Assembly: GCF_001651865.1 (NCBI RefSeq) | Contig: NZ_LPUX01000061.1 | Span: 372,001-436,000 of the forward strand | Source of the DNA: Sinorhizobium glycinis | GTDB taxonomy: Bacteria; Pseudomonadota; Alphaproteobacteria; Rhizobiales; Rhizobiaceae | Direction: 5' to 3' | DNA length: 64,000 bases | In this document: positions 8,277-15,999 of the stretch, piece by piece | Layout: each line of letters opens with the position of its first letter | How positions within the stretch are numbered: position 1 is the stretch's first letter | The notes under the pieces: generated by a model | Seen by the model: only the letters and a program-made list of their open reading frames with translations | Database searches by the model: none | Told to the model about the DNA's origin: nothing | Program-made: the position numbers and the translations under genes

Positions 8277-10297
8277 AGCGTTGCTACGTTTCGAGCCCAA
8301 GCGTCATTCACCAGATCTTGCCATTGGATGACCTCAATGGTCGAGCCCTTGAACTCATTGTCCAGGCTTCGAATGCGACCTTCGCCGTTTGCCGTGGTTG
8401 ACCAGCCATCCAACTGATCTTTCAGGTCGCCCCTGATGTCCGCCACGACGTAGCAATGGAAGATGCAGTCTTTGGCGATGCGGACGTTTTGGCGATTGAA
8501 CGTCTCAATCTCCCCGTTCTTCAGCTGACGCAGATATTTCGTGATCTGCAGCTCCAGAAGGTCCTCGACCTTCTTGTACTGCGTCCGGCCAGGTCGTTTG
8601 AATTCAACGATCATAGCCTTGCGCAGCGGCTCCGACGCGTCGAATTCCTCGTTATCATCAGACGGATCTACTACGCCAAGTCCATGGGCAAGGTTCCAGA
8701 CCAGAAGGTCAGGTCGAATGTCAGTCCCTCCGCTCTTCAAGGTCTCAGCCAATCGCTGGTCAGAGGAGAAGGAGCGCGTGAAAGCCAGCCGCTCGTCCAC
8801 AATCCAGAGGTCGTGGGCGCTTGCTTCTACCTTGCTGGGATCGCTGCCGTTAAGACGCATCGGGACGATCAGCGAGTGTAGAGTGCTTTCCAGATGGAAA
8901 TCCTCCTCCTTGTCCCCGCGATCCCTTATCCTTCTTATGAGCCTCTCCAGCAACTCCAACACCAGTTTTCGGCGCACGACATGCTGTGCCAGGGCCAACC
9001 GCTCCGAATTCTGGACCTCCTGCGCAGCCTTGATGACGGTCTCTGCAAACTTCTCGGAAACACTCTGCCCCTCTTCGAGGAGCTTGATAACCTTTTCGAT
9101 ATCGTTCTGCCGGGCCTCGTCCCGGCGGATTTGATACTTGACCAAGCCGGTGGCGAATTCCTCAGCACTGCGGGCACCGAAAGGCACGCGATCCAACTGC
9201 GTATCCTCGTCCGCGAAATCGTAGATGGGATATCGCTGAACGAAGTCGCGATAGTCCTCGCGCCGAGCGTCGGAATACTCCGCAATCTGTTCAGTCAGGA
9301 AGTTTTCCTTGATGAATTCAGTGCAGAACCGGATCAGCTCCTTCACCTTGGAATCGGCCAAATTGAAGGCCGTCCGACCCTCATTAACATGCCGGTTCAG
9401 GTATTCGCCCGTGATGCACCCGTGGAAGACTAGGTCCGTGTGACCATCACGCCGAACCCGGTGGATACCCAAGAGCTTGTCAATCTTGCGGGGTTCAACA
9501 TTCCGCCCATCGGCAAGGAGGTGAAGTTGATGCATCCCGTCCAGACCCGTGCTGGCTTCGGGCTTGCAGGTGAAGCCGATGATATTTAGGACGCCAAATT
9601 CCTTGTGCTCGTCGGTGCTTGCCTCGAACGCTTTTCCGACCACCAGATCGGACACCGCTTCCGGGTACCGGGTGTCCTCGCCGTCGATATCGAGACGAAC
9701 CTTCGGCCCTCTCGCCATTAGGAAATCGGCTATGAAATGAGCGCTGAAATATCGTTTGAACAGTTCCGCGCTCGCAGGAAATTGCTTGCGATAGTTCTCC
9801 TCGCGGAGACCCTTGAAGGCGACGACTGTGCCGGTGTTCCTTACACGAGATAGATACAGCCGTTGATCGTCCTCGCGAAGCTGTTCGTCGTTGCTCAAGA
9901 GGAAGGCAAATCCACGGTCGTGGAATGCGTCGGCATCGAGATATTTGCTTTCGATCCGGACATCACTGAACGAATCGAGCCAGAATAGTCTTCCGACGCC
10001 TTTGCCACCCCGTTCTTTCTTGAAGTCAGTATCCAGCTGACAGAAGGCATCATAGCGTTTCCCATCCAGACCAATTCCATTGTCGATGACTTCGACATCG
10101 ATTTTGTCGGGGTTGCTCAGGCCCTTGACGTAAATATCGACAATGCCGTCGTGCTTGGGGTGCAAATTCTGACTATCTTCTATCGCGAATATGGCGTTGC
10201 TCACCGCCTCGAAGAGTGGCTGCATAGCTTGGGCAGTATTCGAAGGCTTTGGGAGCTTATCGACGCGATTGATCACGTTAGGTGCAAGTGTCGGCAT
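8234..10297 (-). CDS. GHKL (MORC-like) ATPase with C-terminal nuclease-like domain
   Basis: A 687-residue protein with an Hsp90/MutL/histidine-kinase-type ATP-binding fold at the N-terminus: N-box E30..N34, IDNGIGL (D72, G74, G76) and the GGKGVG lid at 97-102. A helical middle section follows. The C-terminal ~130 residues contain MIVEFKRPGR (E565, K567) after DLLVWNLA, the pattern of a PD-(D/E)XK nuclease core. Related ATPase-nuclease fusions (paraMORC types) occur in restriction and phage-defence neighbourhoods. The ATG at 10297 is preferred over one 21 bases upstream because GGGGGG precedes it. It stands alone on the minus strand, convergent with the panD remnant. A defence role is inferred from architecture and neighbours; no named system is claimed. 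Confidence 0.75.
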   Translation of the reverse strand: MPTLAPNVINRVDKLPKPSNTAQAMQPLFEAVSNAIFAIEDSQNLHPKHDGIVDIYVKGLSNPDKIDVEVIDNGIGLDGKRYDAFCQLDTDFKKERGGKGVGRLFWLDSFSDVRIESKYLDADAFHDRGFAFLLSNDEQLREDDQRLYLSRVRNTGTVVAFKGLREENYRKQFPASAELFKRYFSAHFIADFLMARGPKVRLDIDGEDTRYPEAVSDLVVGKAFEASTDEHKEFGVLNIIGFTCKPEASTGLDGMHQLHLLADGRNVEPRKIDKLLGIHRVRRDGHTDLVFHGCITGEYLNRHVNEGRTAFNLADSKVKELIRFCTEFIKENFLTEQIAEYSDARREDYRDFVQRYPIYDFADEDTQLDRVPFGARSAEEFATGLVKYQIRRDEARQNDIEKVIKLLEEGQSVSEKFAETVIKAAQEVQNSERLALAQHVVRRKLVLELLERLIRRIRDRGDKEEDFHLESTLHSLIVPMRLNGSDPSKVEASAHDLWIVDERLAFTRSFSSDQRLAETLKSGGTDIRPDLLVWNLAHGLGVVDPSDDNEEFDASEPLRKAMIVEFKRPGRTQYKKVEDLLELQITKYLRQLKNGEIETFNRQNVRIAKDCIFHCYVVADIRGDLKDQLDGWSTTANGEGRIRSLDNEFKGSTIEVIQWQDLVNDAWARNVATLHAAGLSRSQKSKP

Positions 10298-10780
10298 GTA
10301 TCCCCCCAAAGTTCTCAATTAGCGATAGCCCAACGTCTTGCGGTCTTCAACGGCAGGGATGGAGGCAAAACACTGCGAGGTTTAACGAACTTTAAGACAG
10401 GATTGCCAGTTAACCCGGTGTGCGCCACGGCGACTTCAATGAGAGCGCCTTCGACAAAGGGGTCGCCGCATTCGGGGTAAGCCAGAGAGCATCAAGCTTT
10501 ATAAAGGTTAGGAAGAGCAGTCGTTTTTGTCGGCTCAGCCGCCGCGAACTGACTTCGAGAACCTGACAGCGCGTGCGGCTTGGACGGACACTTTAATGTG
10601 AGTGAACCACCGAAACTGGTTTGGTCGCGGACTCATCCCTGGGGCGTTCCATTTATTTCAGGAAGCTCACGGGAGAACAACTTCCCCCTTTGTCCATCAA
10701 GCAGGTGAGCGAGGTTGGGGCTCGAACACGCGAACGAGATAACGGGAAGGAAGCGCAAGTGAATCGAGCTGCTTATTGAC
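10298..10780. other. Gene-free stretch
   Basis: About 480 bases between two minus-strand defence-like genes. Only short frames without convincing ribosome sites occur. The left part should hold the promoter of the ATPase gene and the right part the 3' end of the Fic gene. No strong hairpin-plus-T-run terminator was seen. Confidence 0.5.
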
Positions 10781-11977
10781 TCACCTAGCGGAAAGGACCG
10801 CCTTTCTAATGAGAGAGACCAGGTCATCGAAGTTGCTATCATCCGCAGCTCTAAGCGCTTGGTAGTAAGGAACGCCCTTATCGATCAACACGTCCTCTTG
10901 GAGGTTCAAAAGCTCTCGGCATTGAAGCGCTAGAAGTTGTCGAGCTACACGTCCGTTCCCATCTAAGAACGGATGGATGAAGATCAGTTCCCGAAAGAAT
11001 TTAGCGATAGCTAGTAACTTTTCATCATCAGGACGAGTTTTGACCTGATCGTATTCCCTATTCCAGCTTTCAGTAAGCTTCAAAAGAAGCGATGGAATTT
11101 GGTCCCATGACGGGGGTTCGAAACGGGCAGCTAGCTTTCCAACTGGATCTACAAGCCAAACCTGGGATGCTCGATATCGTCCGGCTATAGGAAGTTCGCC
11201 CAGAAGTATACGGTGCACTAGGCAGATGAGAGCGGGTGATAGGGATGAGGAAATACTTTCGTTGGTCTCGGCGCTAACTGCAATGATACCGTCGGCGATC
11301 GAGCGAACATCTGTTGCCTCCCCATTCATCACAGCTGCAACCGCATAAAGCGATTCCGCCACGATCTTGGCTTGCTGCGAGCCGAGACGACCAATCCTTT
11401 GGGTAAGATCTCTGATTGCTTTTGTGTTCGCATCGATGGCAATAGCGACTCGGTCACTGTCGGCAGAAAAATAAGCTAGCTGCTCGTTCTCGCTCATCGG
11501 AATGCCAAGATACTGCACTCGTATTCCGTAGCCTTGTGGCGAGTCGAGGACGATTCGAATTCGCTCACGATGATAGATCAAGCAAACCTTGTCATTTGTG
11601 AACGCTATTTCCTCAAGCTCTTTGCGGTTTTTCGGTGTCAAGTGTTGGTTCGTGACGAAGATAAAGCCCCGTCGCTTGTGCGCTAAAGATGCCTTAAGAT
11701 CGCTGGTGAATTTTCTTTTCGTTTTCGAGAAGGATACATCGCCTTTTGGGAAGTACACGGCAGTAACGAACTCGATTTGATTTTTATAGCAAAGGATGTC
11801 TTTTCCTCCGTCACCTCCACCGAACGGTGATTGTGGATCAAGTCCTTCAAACTTTTCGAGATGTAAAATAGCTGCAGCAAGCTGTTCGGCTGTTGTTTTC
11901 TGAATCGTTGAAGCAGATAACGCTAAGTCGGTAGTGAGTTTAAGAGAGGACATACTGTTTGCCTGTTCGAAAGGCAT
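10781..11977 (-). CDS. Fic/DOC protein with N-terminal restriction-nuclease-like domain
   Basis: A 398-residue fusion. The C-terminal part has the full Fic signature HPFLDGNGR (335-343), which transfers AMP or a related group from a nucleotide onto target proteins. The N-terminal ~150 residues resemble a PD-(D/E)XK or Mrr-type sensor/nuclease fold: a GGGDGGKD turn (D56, D60), a strand ending in YFPK (K78), then FIFVTNQ. The catalytic Glu/Gln of the usual E-x-K is not obvious, so this domain may bind DNA or another ligand rather than cut. No clear S/TxxxE(G/N) inhibitory helix was found. The start at 11977 is provisional; an ATG at 11953 is equally possible, since neither has a good ribosome site. 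It lies among other putative defence genes. Confidence 0.78.
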   Translation of the reverse strand: MPFEQANSMSSLKLTTDLALSASTIQKTTAEQLAAAILHLEKFEGLDPQSPFGGGDGGKDILCYKNQIEFVTAVYFPKGDVSFSKTKRKFTSDLKASLAHKRRGFIFVTNQHLTPKNRKELEEIAFTNDKVCLIYHRERIRIVLDSPQGYGIRVQYLGIPMSENEQLAYFSADSDRVAIAIDANTKAIRDLTQRIGRLGSQQAKIVAESLYAVAAVMNGEATDVRSIADGIIAVSAETNESISSSLSPALICLVHRILLGELPIAGRYRASQVWLVDPVGKLAARFEPPSWDQIPSLLLKLTESWNREYDQVKTRPDDEKLLAIAKFFRELIFIHPFLDGNGRVARQLLALQCRELLNLQEDVLIDKGVPYYQALRAADDSNFDDLVSLIRKAVLSAR

Positions 11978-12140
11978 TCCCTATCTCACCAGCCCCTAAC
12001 AATTATTTAGCAACGTTTTTTTGGGGCGGCTGGCGATTGACAAGCGGCTGAACTGTGCATTTCCGTCAGATCAGGTGCTGCGGACCGATACGGGCCCATC
12101 CATCATTGCTAATACACAGCCTCTAAGGAGGAGATTGCCT

Positions 12141-12380
12141 ATGCTTGCCGCCCAATCGTTGCCGGAAGAAATCATTGATCCGATTGAAGAAGCACTGTCA
12201 TTTCACGAGGGCAATGCACGTGTCACGATCGCCACGCTCCTTGCGGATTGCGGCCATCTCAGACAGCAGCTCCGGACAGCGAAAGCTTGCATAAGCCGTG
12301 GCTTTACTCGCGGGTGGAGGCGGGGGATAGAAAAACAAGATTCAATCGTTGCACTTGGAGATCGTTCATCGGCGGCTTGA
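12141..12380 (+). CDS. Small conserved rhizobial protein, unknown function
   Basis: A 79-residue protein. A strong AAGGAGGAG ribosome site 8 bases before the ATG supports it as a real gene. The sequence IEEALSFHEGNARVTIATLL, followed later by ISRGFTRGW, matches a family of short acidic-then-basic proteins often seen in Rhizobiales, sometimes labelled dehydrogenase without basis. After RGW the C-terminus looks unlike the family, so the tail may have been altered by a frame change. It is alone on the plus strand between two minus-strand defence genes. Function unknown. Confidence 0.55.
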   Translation: MLAAQSLPEEIIDPIEEALSFHEGNARVTIATLLADCGHLRQQLRTAKACISRGFTRGWRRGIEKQDSIVALGDRSSAA

Positions 12381-12555
12381 TCGCCTCTGGAATGGTCAAC
12401 GCACGAGGACTCTGGCTTTGTATTTTCGACAGCATTGATGCCTTTCACGTCGGCCCGCGCCTCTCCGGAGTGTTGAATCTGTTGGGTGGCTATGGGATCG
12501 CGATGACTGCTTCGACTTCCACCATGGCATTCTTGAGCGGGGTCAACGCCTCAAG

Positions 12556-13239
12556 TCAGCCGTAGGGCGAGGACAAAACCTGCTCGCTAAGCCTCTTTAA
12601 TAGCTGGACGCCGACAAAGTTCTTGGTTTGCGCGAAGTGATGCCGCCAAACATTTTCACTGGCCGGTGGACCGAGAGGATCGCGAAGCCCCTCGAATTCG
12701 AGGAAAGATTGTAAGGCGCCTATGGTCTCCTCCGAGAAGCTTCCGTGCCTGGTCGCGATCAGCAGTTCTGTTCCGTTAAAACCCGAAAACGCTGCGAGTT
12801 TACCCGGGGCGAATACTGGACGACCTCTCATTGCTGATTTTGCGATGAGGATCGTCCGAACCGACCACGCTATCCGCTTTGCGGCCAAACCCTCGGATAG
12901 AGAATGGTGGTGGTGGACAAGGAACCACCCCATATCCGCTCCGTGTGCAATCTCAGCTTGATAGCTCGCCTTTGGTTTGAATAGACCGCGAAGAAGCCCC
13001 AAGACGTCGTTGGGATCTAGGACGCTCTTCGCTTCCAAGACGATGTGGTAGACAAAGAGGTCTCCGAGAACCGCTTTTTCTTTAAGCGTCGACAAAGGAT
13101 AGTAGGTCATCGAATGGTGGCCATCTGTTACATGGTAACCACGCGCTTCGTTGGTCACCATCAACAAATCTTTGTCGGACTTTTCACCTTGATCGCCTCT
13201 GGCCCAACTGCCGTACAGAAAAATCGCTTCGATACTCAT
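12556..13239 (-). CDS. MNT-type nucleotidyltransferase-domain protein
   Basis: A 227-residue protein opening with the minimal nucleotidyltransferase signature FLYGSWARGDQGEKSDKDLL (Gly-Ser then D-x-D-like SDKDL). The remainder is mainly helical. The domain (residues ~5-85) resembles the NTase half of MNT-HEPN toxin-antitoxin pairs, and the helical C-terminus could be a degenerate HEPN partner fused to it, but the R-x4-6-H motif is not clear. It lies 28 bases downstream of the WYL regulator on the same strand, so the two are probably co-transcribed, divergent from the cyclase operon. It could modify RNA or protein, or be an antitoxin; the sequence does not decide. Confidence 0.72.
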   Translation of the reverse strand: MSIEAIFLYGSWARGDQGEKSDKDLLMVTNEARGYHVTDGHHSMTYYPLSTLKEKAVLGDLFVYHIVLEAKSVLDPNDVLGLLRGLFKPKASYQAEIAHGADMGWFLVHHHHSLSEGLAAKRIAWSVRTILIAKSAMRGRPVFAPGKLAAFSGFNGTELLIATRHGSFSEETIGALQSFLEFEGLRDPLGPPASENVWRHHFAQTKNFVGVQLLKRLSEQVLSSPYG

Positions 13240-13267
13240 TTAGGAGGCACAACTCCGAGGCGACGGG

Positions 13268-14191
13268 TCATTTTCCCAAAGCCCGTTTGATAGCTTGCTT
13301 CGACAACTGACGGAATGATTTTCGAGCTTGATCGACATCCGGTCGGTTTAGGAGAACAATTTGTTGTTTGGCGGCTGGCAGCACACCCACGTCCACGTCC
13401 AGGTTGTGCTCCGACATCAGATAGAATGCCATCGAGAGGCGAACTGGTAGGAGCAACTTGTTATCAGTCATTCCATATTCGGCCGCGACGCCCTCCTGTT
13501 GGATCGGCGGCAATTCGGGGTTGGGGCCGATCTCCAGATCGACGGTATGGACCCATTCATAATCAAAATCGCTGTCCGCTGGGATTCCTCCCACCTTGCG
13601 GACTGTTCCTATGCGGTTGAGATTGTAATCTCGGAAGTCCTCATGATCGGCAGAATAGGCTCGGGCATACCAACGACTCGAATTATAAAAGAGCGCGTGC
13701 GGCGCTATGGTTCGAGTTGCGTCGGCGGTTTCGGTCAAAGAACGGTAACCGATCTCGACTTGGGTGTGATTGCGAATAGCATCCAGGATTTCAAGCAGGA
13801 CGCGGGAACCCGTAGGACGCCTTTTTAACGTGGTCACATCAACCGGAGGCAACTGGTCGAACCACGTCTCTTCACGCTGCATCCACCCGCTATCAATCGC
13901 GACAAGCTGAAGGAGGAAGCGTTCGGAACTGCGTTCGATCAGTGCCGGATGATATGTGTCGGTCCTGACGTATGTCTTTTGCCCTCTATCGTAGACCATA
14001 TTTCGAGGGGCAAGCCGCTCATAATGGGCGAGGTCTGACGAAGCCTGCTGAACAGAGATGTCAAAAGTGTCCCGGATATCGCCGCGATTCACGCGGCCGT
14101 TCCAAAAAAGGCGGAAGTCGATAAACTCCAAACGCTTTCGAAGCGGCCACTTCTGAGGCGCGTCATCCGAGTTTTCCACAGCCATTCTCAC
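13268..14191 (-). CDS. WYL-domain transcriptional regulator (CapW/BrxR-like)
   Basis: A 307-residue protein with an N-terminal winged helix (DIRDTFDISVQQASSDLAHY, residues ~35-60) and a central WYL domain (SSRWYARAYSADHEDFRDYNL, ~170-195). A C-terminal extension follows, as in CapW/BrxR proteins that repress CBASS and BREX loci until infection. It is transcribed divergently from the cyclase operon, the usual place for such a repressor, and is followed by the nucleotidyltransferase gene. The start is GTG at 14191; ATG at 14185 is an alternative. An inverted repeat in the intergenic region (14219-14243) is a candidate operator. Control of the cyclase operon is inferred from position. Confidence 0.85.
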   Translation of the reverse strand: MRMAVENSDDAPQKWPLRKRLEFIDFRLFWNGRVNRGDIRDTFDISVQQASSDLAHYERLAPRNMVYDRGQKTYVRTDTYHPALIERSSERFLLQLVAIDSGWMQREETWFDQLPPVDVTTLKRRPTGSRVLLEILDAIRNHTQVEIGYRSLTETADATRTIAPHALFYNSSRWYARAYSADHEDFRDYNLNRIGTVRKVGGIPADSDFDYEWVHTVDLEIGPNPELPPIQQEGVAAEYGMTDNKLLLPVRLSMAFYLMSEHNLDVDVGVLPAAKQQIVLLNRPDVDQARKSFRQLSKQAIKRALGK

Positions 14192-14218
14192 AATTTTTTG
14201 TCTAATTTGAATTTTATG

Positions 14219-14243
14219 CGTCGTATTTCTTGACGTATCGACG
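14219..14243. promoter_or_regulatory. Candidate operator between WYL gene and cyclase operon
   Basis: CGTCGTA at 14219-14225 and TATCGACG at 14236-14243 form an imperfect inverted repeat just upstream of the WYL regulator. TTGACG within it, followed after about 20 bases by TATAAG, could be promoter elements for the rightward operon, although the spacing is longer than usual. It is offered as a candidate only. Confidence 0.35.
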
Positions 14244-14430
14244 CGTAATACCCACTATAAGGCGCAGCATACAGCTGGGTCAATGTGTCGACGTCGCTGA
14301 GCCGTTAGGTCGAGCGACGAAGCACGGCATTATCCGACGCCCATATCGACACCAAAAGTATTTTAGTGGACTGCTTCGCCAAGGGCGGTGCAGGCAAGAT
14401 CGTGTTGTCGCTGAACGACGGGGGACTGAC

Positions 14431-15999
14431 ATGGCATGGAACCGCATTCGCTCGACTGATCGCATCCGCAAAGCACTCCAATCCGTGCCTGTAGCTGGAG
14501 TAGGCGTCGAGGACTACGAGGTGCGCGCGAAACAGTTCCGTGATCCTCTTCTGCGCATCCCCCAAAATGCGGCCGTTTTGGTCCATGGTGCTCATGTTTA
14601 TATACAGCTGACCGAGTACAACGGTGTTCTGCAGGACGCCAAGCGGGAAACAGTGGCTCGCAACCGTCGTGCGCTGCAGTTTCTGCACATCCACTATGCA
14701 GCTTGCGACCGCATTATCCGTGATTTCGAGGCGCAGCGCGTCGATTTCCACGGATCGCGTCTTCATGCGGTCGTCGTCACACCCACCGGGCCGGAGAATG
14801 AAGCCCTTCGTGTTGTGAAGGCTGTGGAGATGGCGCAGGCCATCGCTCGAATGGTGGAGGTCACGGGGCAGCGTGTCCATCAGGGGGAATTCAAGACCGA
14901 CACCCGTATTGGCATCGACACCGGAAGAGCGATTGCCGTAAATTCGGGTCGCGGTTCTGAGCCTGAGCCGCTGTTCTTAGGTGATCCGGCAAACTACGCG
15001 GCGAAGCTGGCAGCCGGTAGCGAGCCTGGCATTTACCTGAGCGACCGTGCACGTGCTCTTCTCGGTCTTCACGCGTTGGGCACACTCGATCTTCAGAAGA
15101 ACAGGGTGTTTGATGTCCGCAATGCGAAGTTCGGCCTCAGCCCCAACGCGCCCATCACGGTTTCGGATGCCCGCATCCAGACGCTATCCAACGAAGTTAA
15201 GAATACCGCCGAAGCGTATTTCCGTGACGCCGACTTCGTCTTCCACCAGCATACGCCACCGCTCTGGACGATCGATTACTCGGTTCTCGTTCCGTCAAAC
15301 ACCATTCATATGCCTCTTGTCTCGGTTTTCGCGGACATCGATGGTTTCACGGATTATGTTCGTCACTGCATGGCGACTGGGCAGGTTCGTCAGCTCGTCT
15401 CGAACCTGCACGCCATTCGCTATGAGTCTGCCGCCACATTGAAGCACGACTTTAAAGGGAAGAAGGTCCGCTTTATCGGCGATTGTCTTCACGGCATCGT
15501 GGCGGAAGGGACCGCGCACGAGACGGACGACCCGCGTTCGGTCTTGAGCAGCCTTCACCTTGCTGCTGGTCTGCGGTCCAGCTTCGAGCTCTGCAAAGAA
15601 CTGCTTCCAGGCATTCATCAACTCGGCTTGGCCATTGGTGTGGAACTCGGACCTACGCCTGTCACCCGCCTCGGGCTACGTGGCGATATGTCTGTCAGGT
15701 GCGTAACGAGCAAGGCGGTATCAGATTCTGAAGACCTCCAGTCGGATTGTGGTGGTCGCGAAACGATGGTCGGCCAGAAGGCATTGGCCCTGCTGCCCAG
15801 CGCTCTCCGGAACCAGTTCTCCCCCAAGGGGAAGATCGCCGACCTCGATGTCGAAGAGCTTGAGAGGCTGTTGAGCGCAGGCGGCAACACGACTCACAAG
15901 GCAGTGCCTGCTGCCACAGCTTCCTCCACCGCTTGGGCCGCGAGCGCTACCATAAGCGCTGCTGCAGTTCGCAACAGCGGAGGCAACCGCCATGCGTGA
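14431..15999 (+). CDS. Class III nucleotide cyclase, Pycsar-type (PycC-like)
   Basis: A 522-residue cyclase. The ATG at 14431 is chosen because GGGGGA precedes it, and the upstream in-frame extension has no protein-like character. Two class III cyclase-like modules are visible. The C-terminal one (about 290-480) has FADIDGFTDY (metal ligand D302) and RFIGDCLHGIV (D351), so it should be active. The N-terminal one (about 35-270; DFHGSRLHAVVV, IGIDTGRAIAV) lacks recognisable metal aspartates and may be a pseudo-domain completing the dimer. The gene heads an operon with a cNMP-binding TIR-like effector, the arrangement of Pycsar, in which the cyclase makes cCMP or cUMP on infection. The tail after residue ~480 is Ala/Ser/Thr-rich and ends GGNRHA. 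The last 8 bases overlap the next gene. Confidence 0.85.
   Translation: MAWNRIRSTDRIRKALQSVPVAGVGVEDYEVRAKQFRDPLLRIPQNAAVLVHGAHVYIQLTEYNGVLQDAKRETVARNRRALQFLHIHYAACDRIIRDFEAQRVDFHGSRLHAVVVTPTGPENEALRVVKAVEMAQAIARMVEVTGQRVHQGEFKTDTRIGIDTGRAIAVNSGRGSEPEPLFLGDPANYAAKLAAGSEPGIYLSDRARALLGLHALGTLDLQKNRVFDVRNAKFGLSPNAPITVSDARIQTLSNEVKNTAEAYFRDADFVFHQHTPPLWTIDYSVLVPSNTIHMPLVSVFADIDGFTDYVRHCMATGQVRQLVSNLHAIRYESAATLKHDFKGKKVRFIGDCLHGIVAEGTAHETDDPRSVLSSLHLAAGLRSSFELCKELLPGIHQLGLAIGVELGPTPVTRLGLRGDMSVRCVTSKAVSDSEDLQSDCGGRETMVGQKALALLPSALRNQFSPKGKIADLDVEELERLLSAGGNTTHKAVPAATASSTAWAASATISAAAVRNSGGNRHA

Noticed and set aside
10690-10735. tRNA-like TTCGAGC on the minus strand
   Set aside because: The flanking bases do not form a T-arm stem and no acceptor or anticodon arm can be drawn.
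14230-14430. N-terminal extension of the cyclase reading frame
   Set aside because: Composition is not protein-like, it crosses the promoter region, and the ATG at 14431 has a clear ribosome site.
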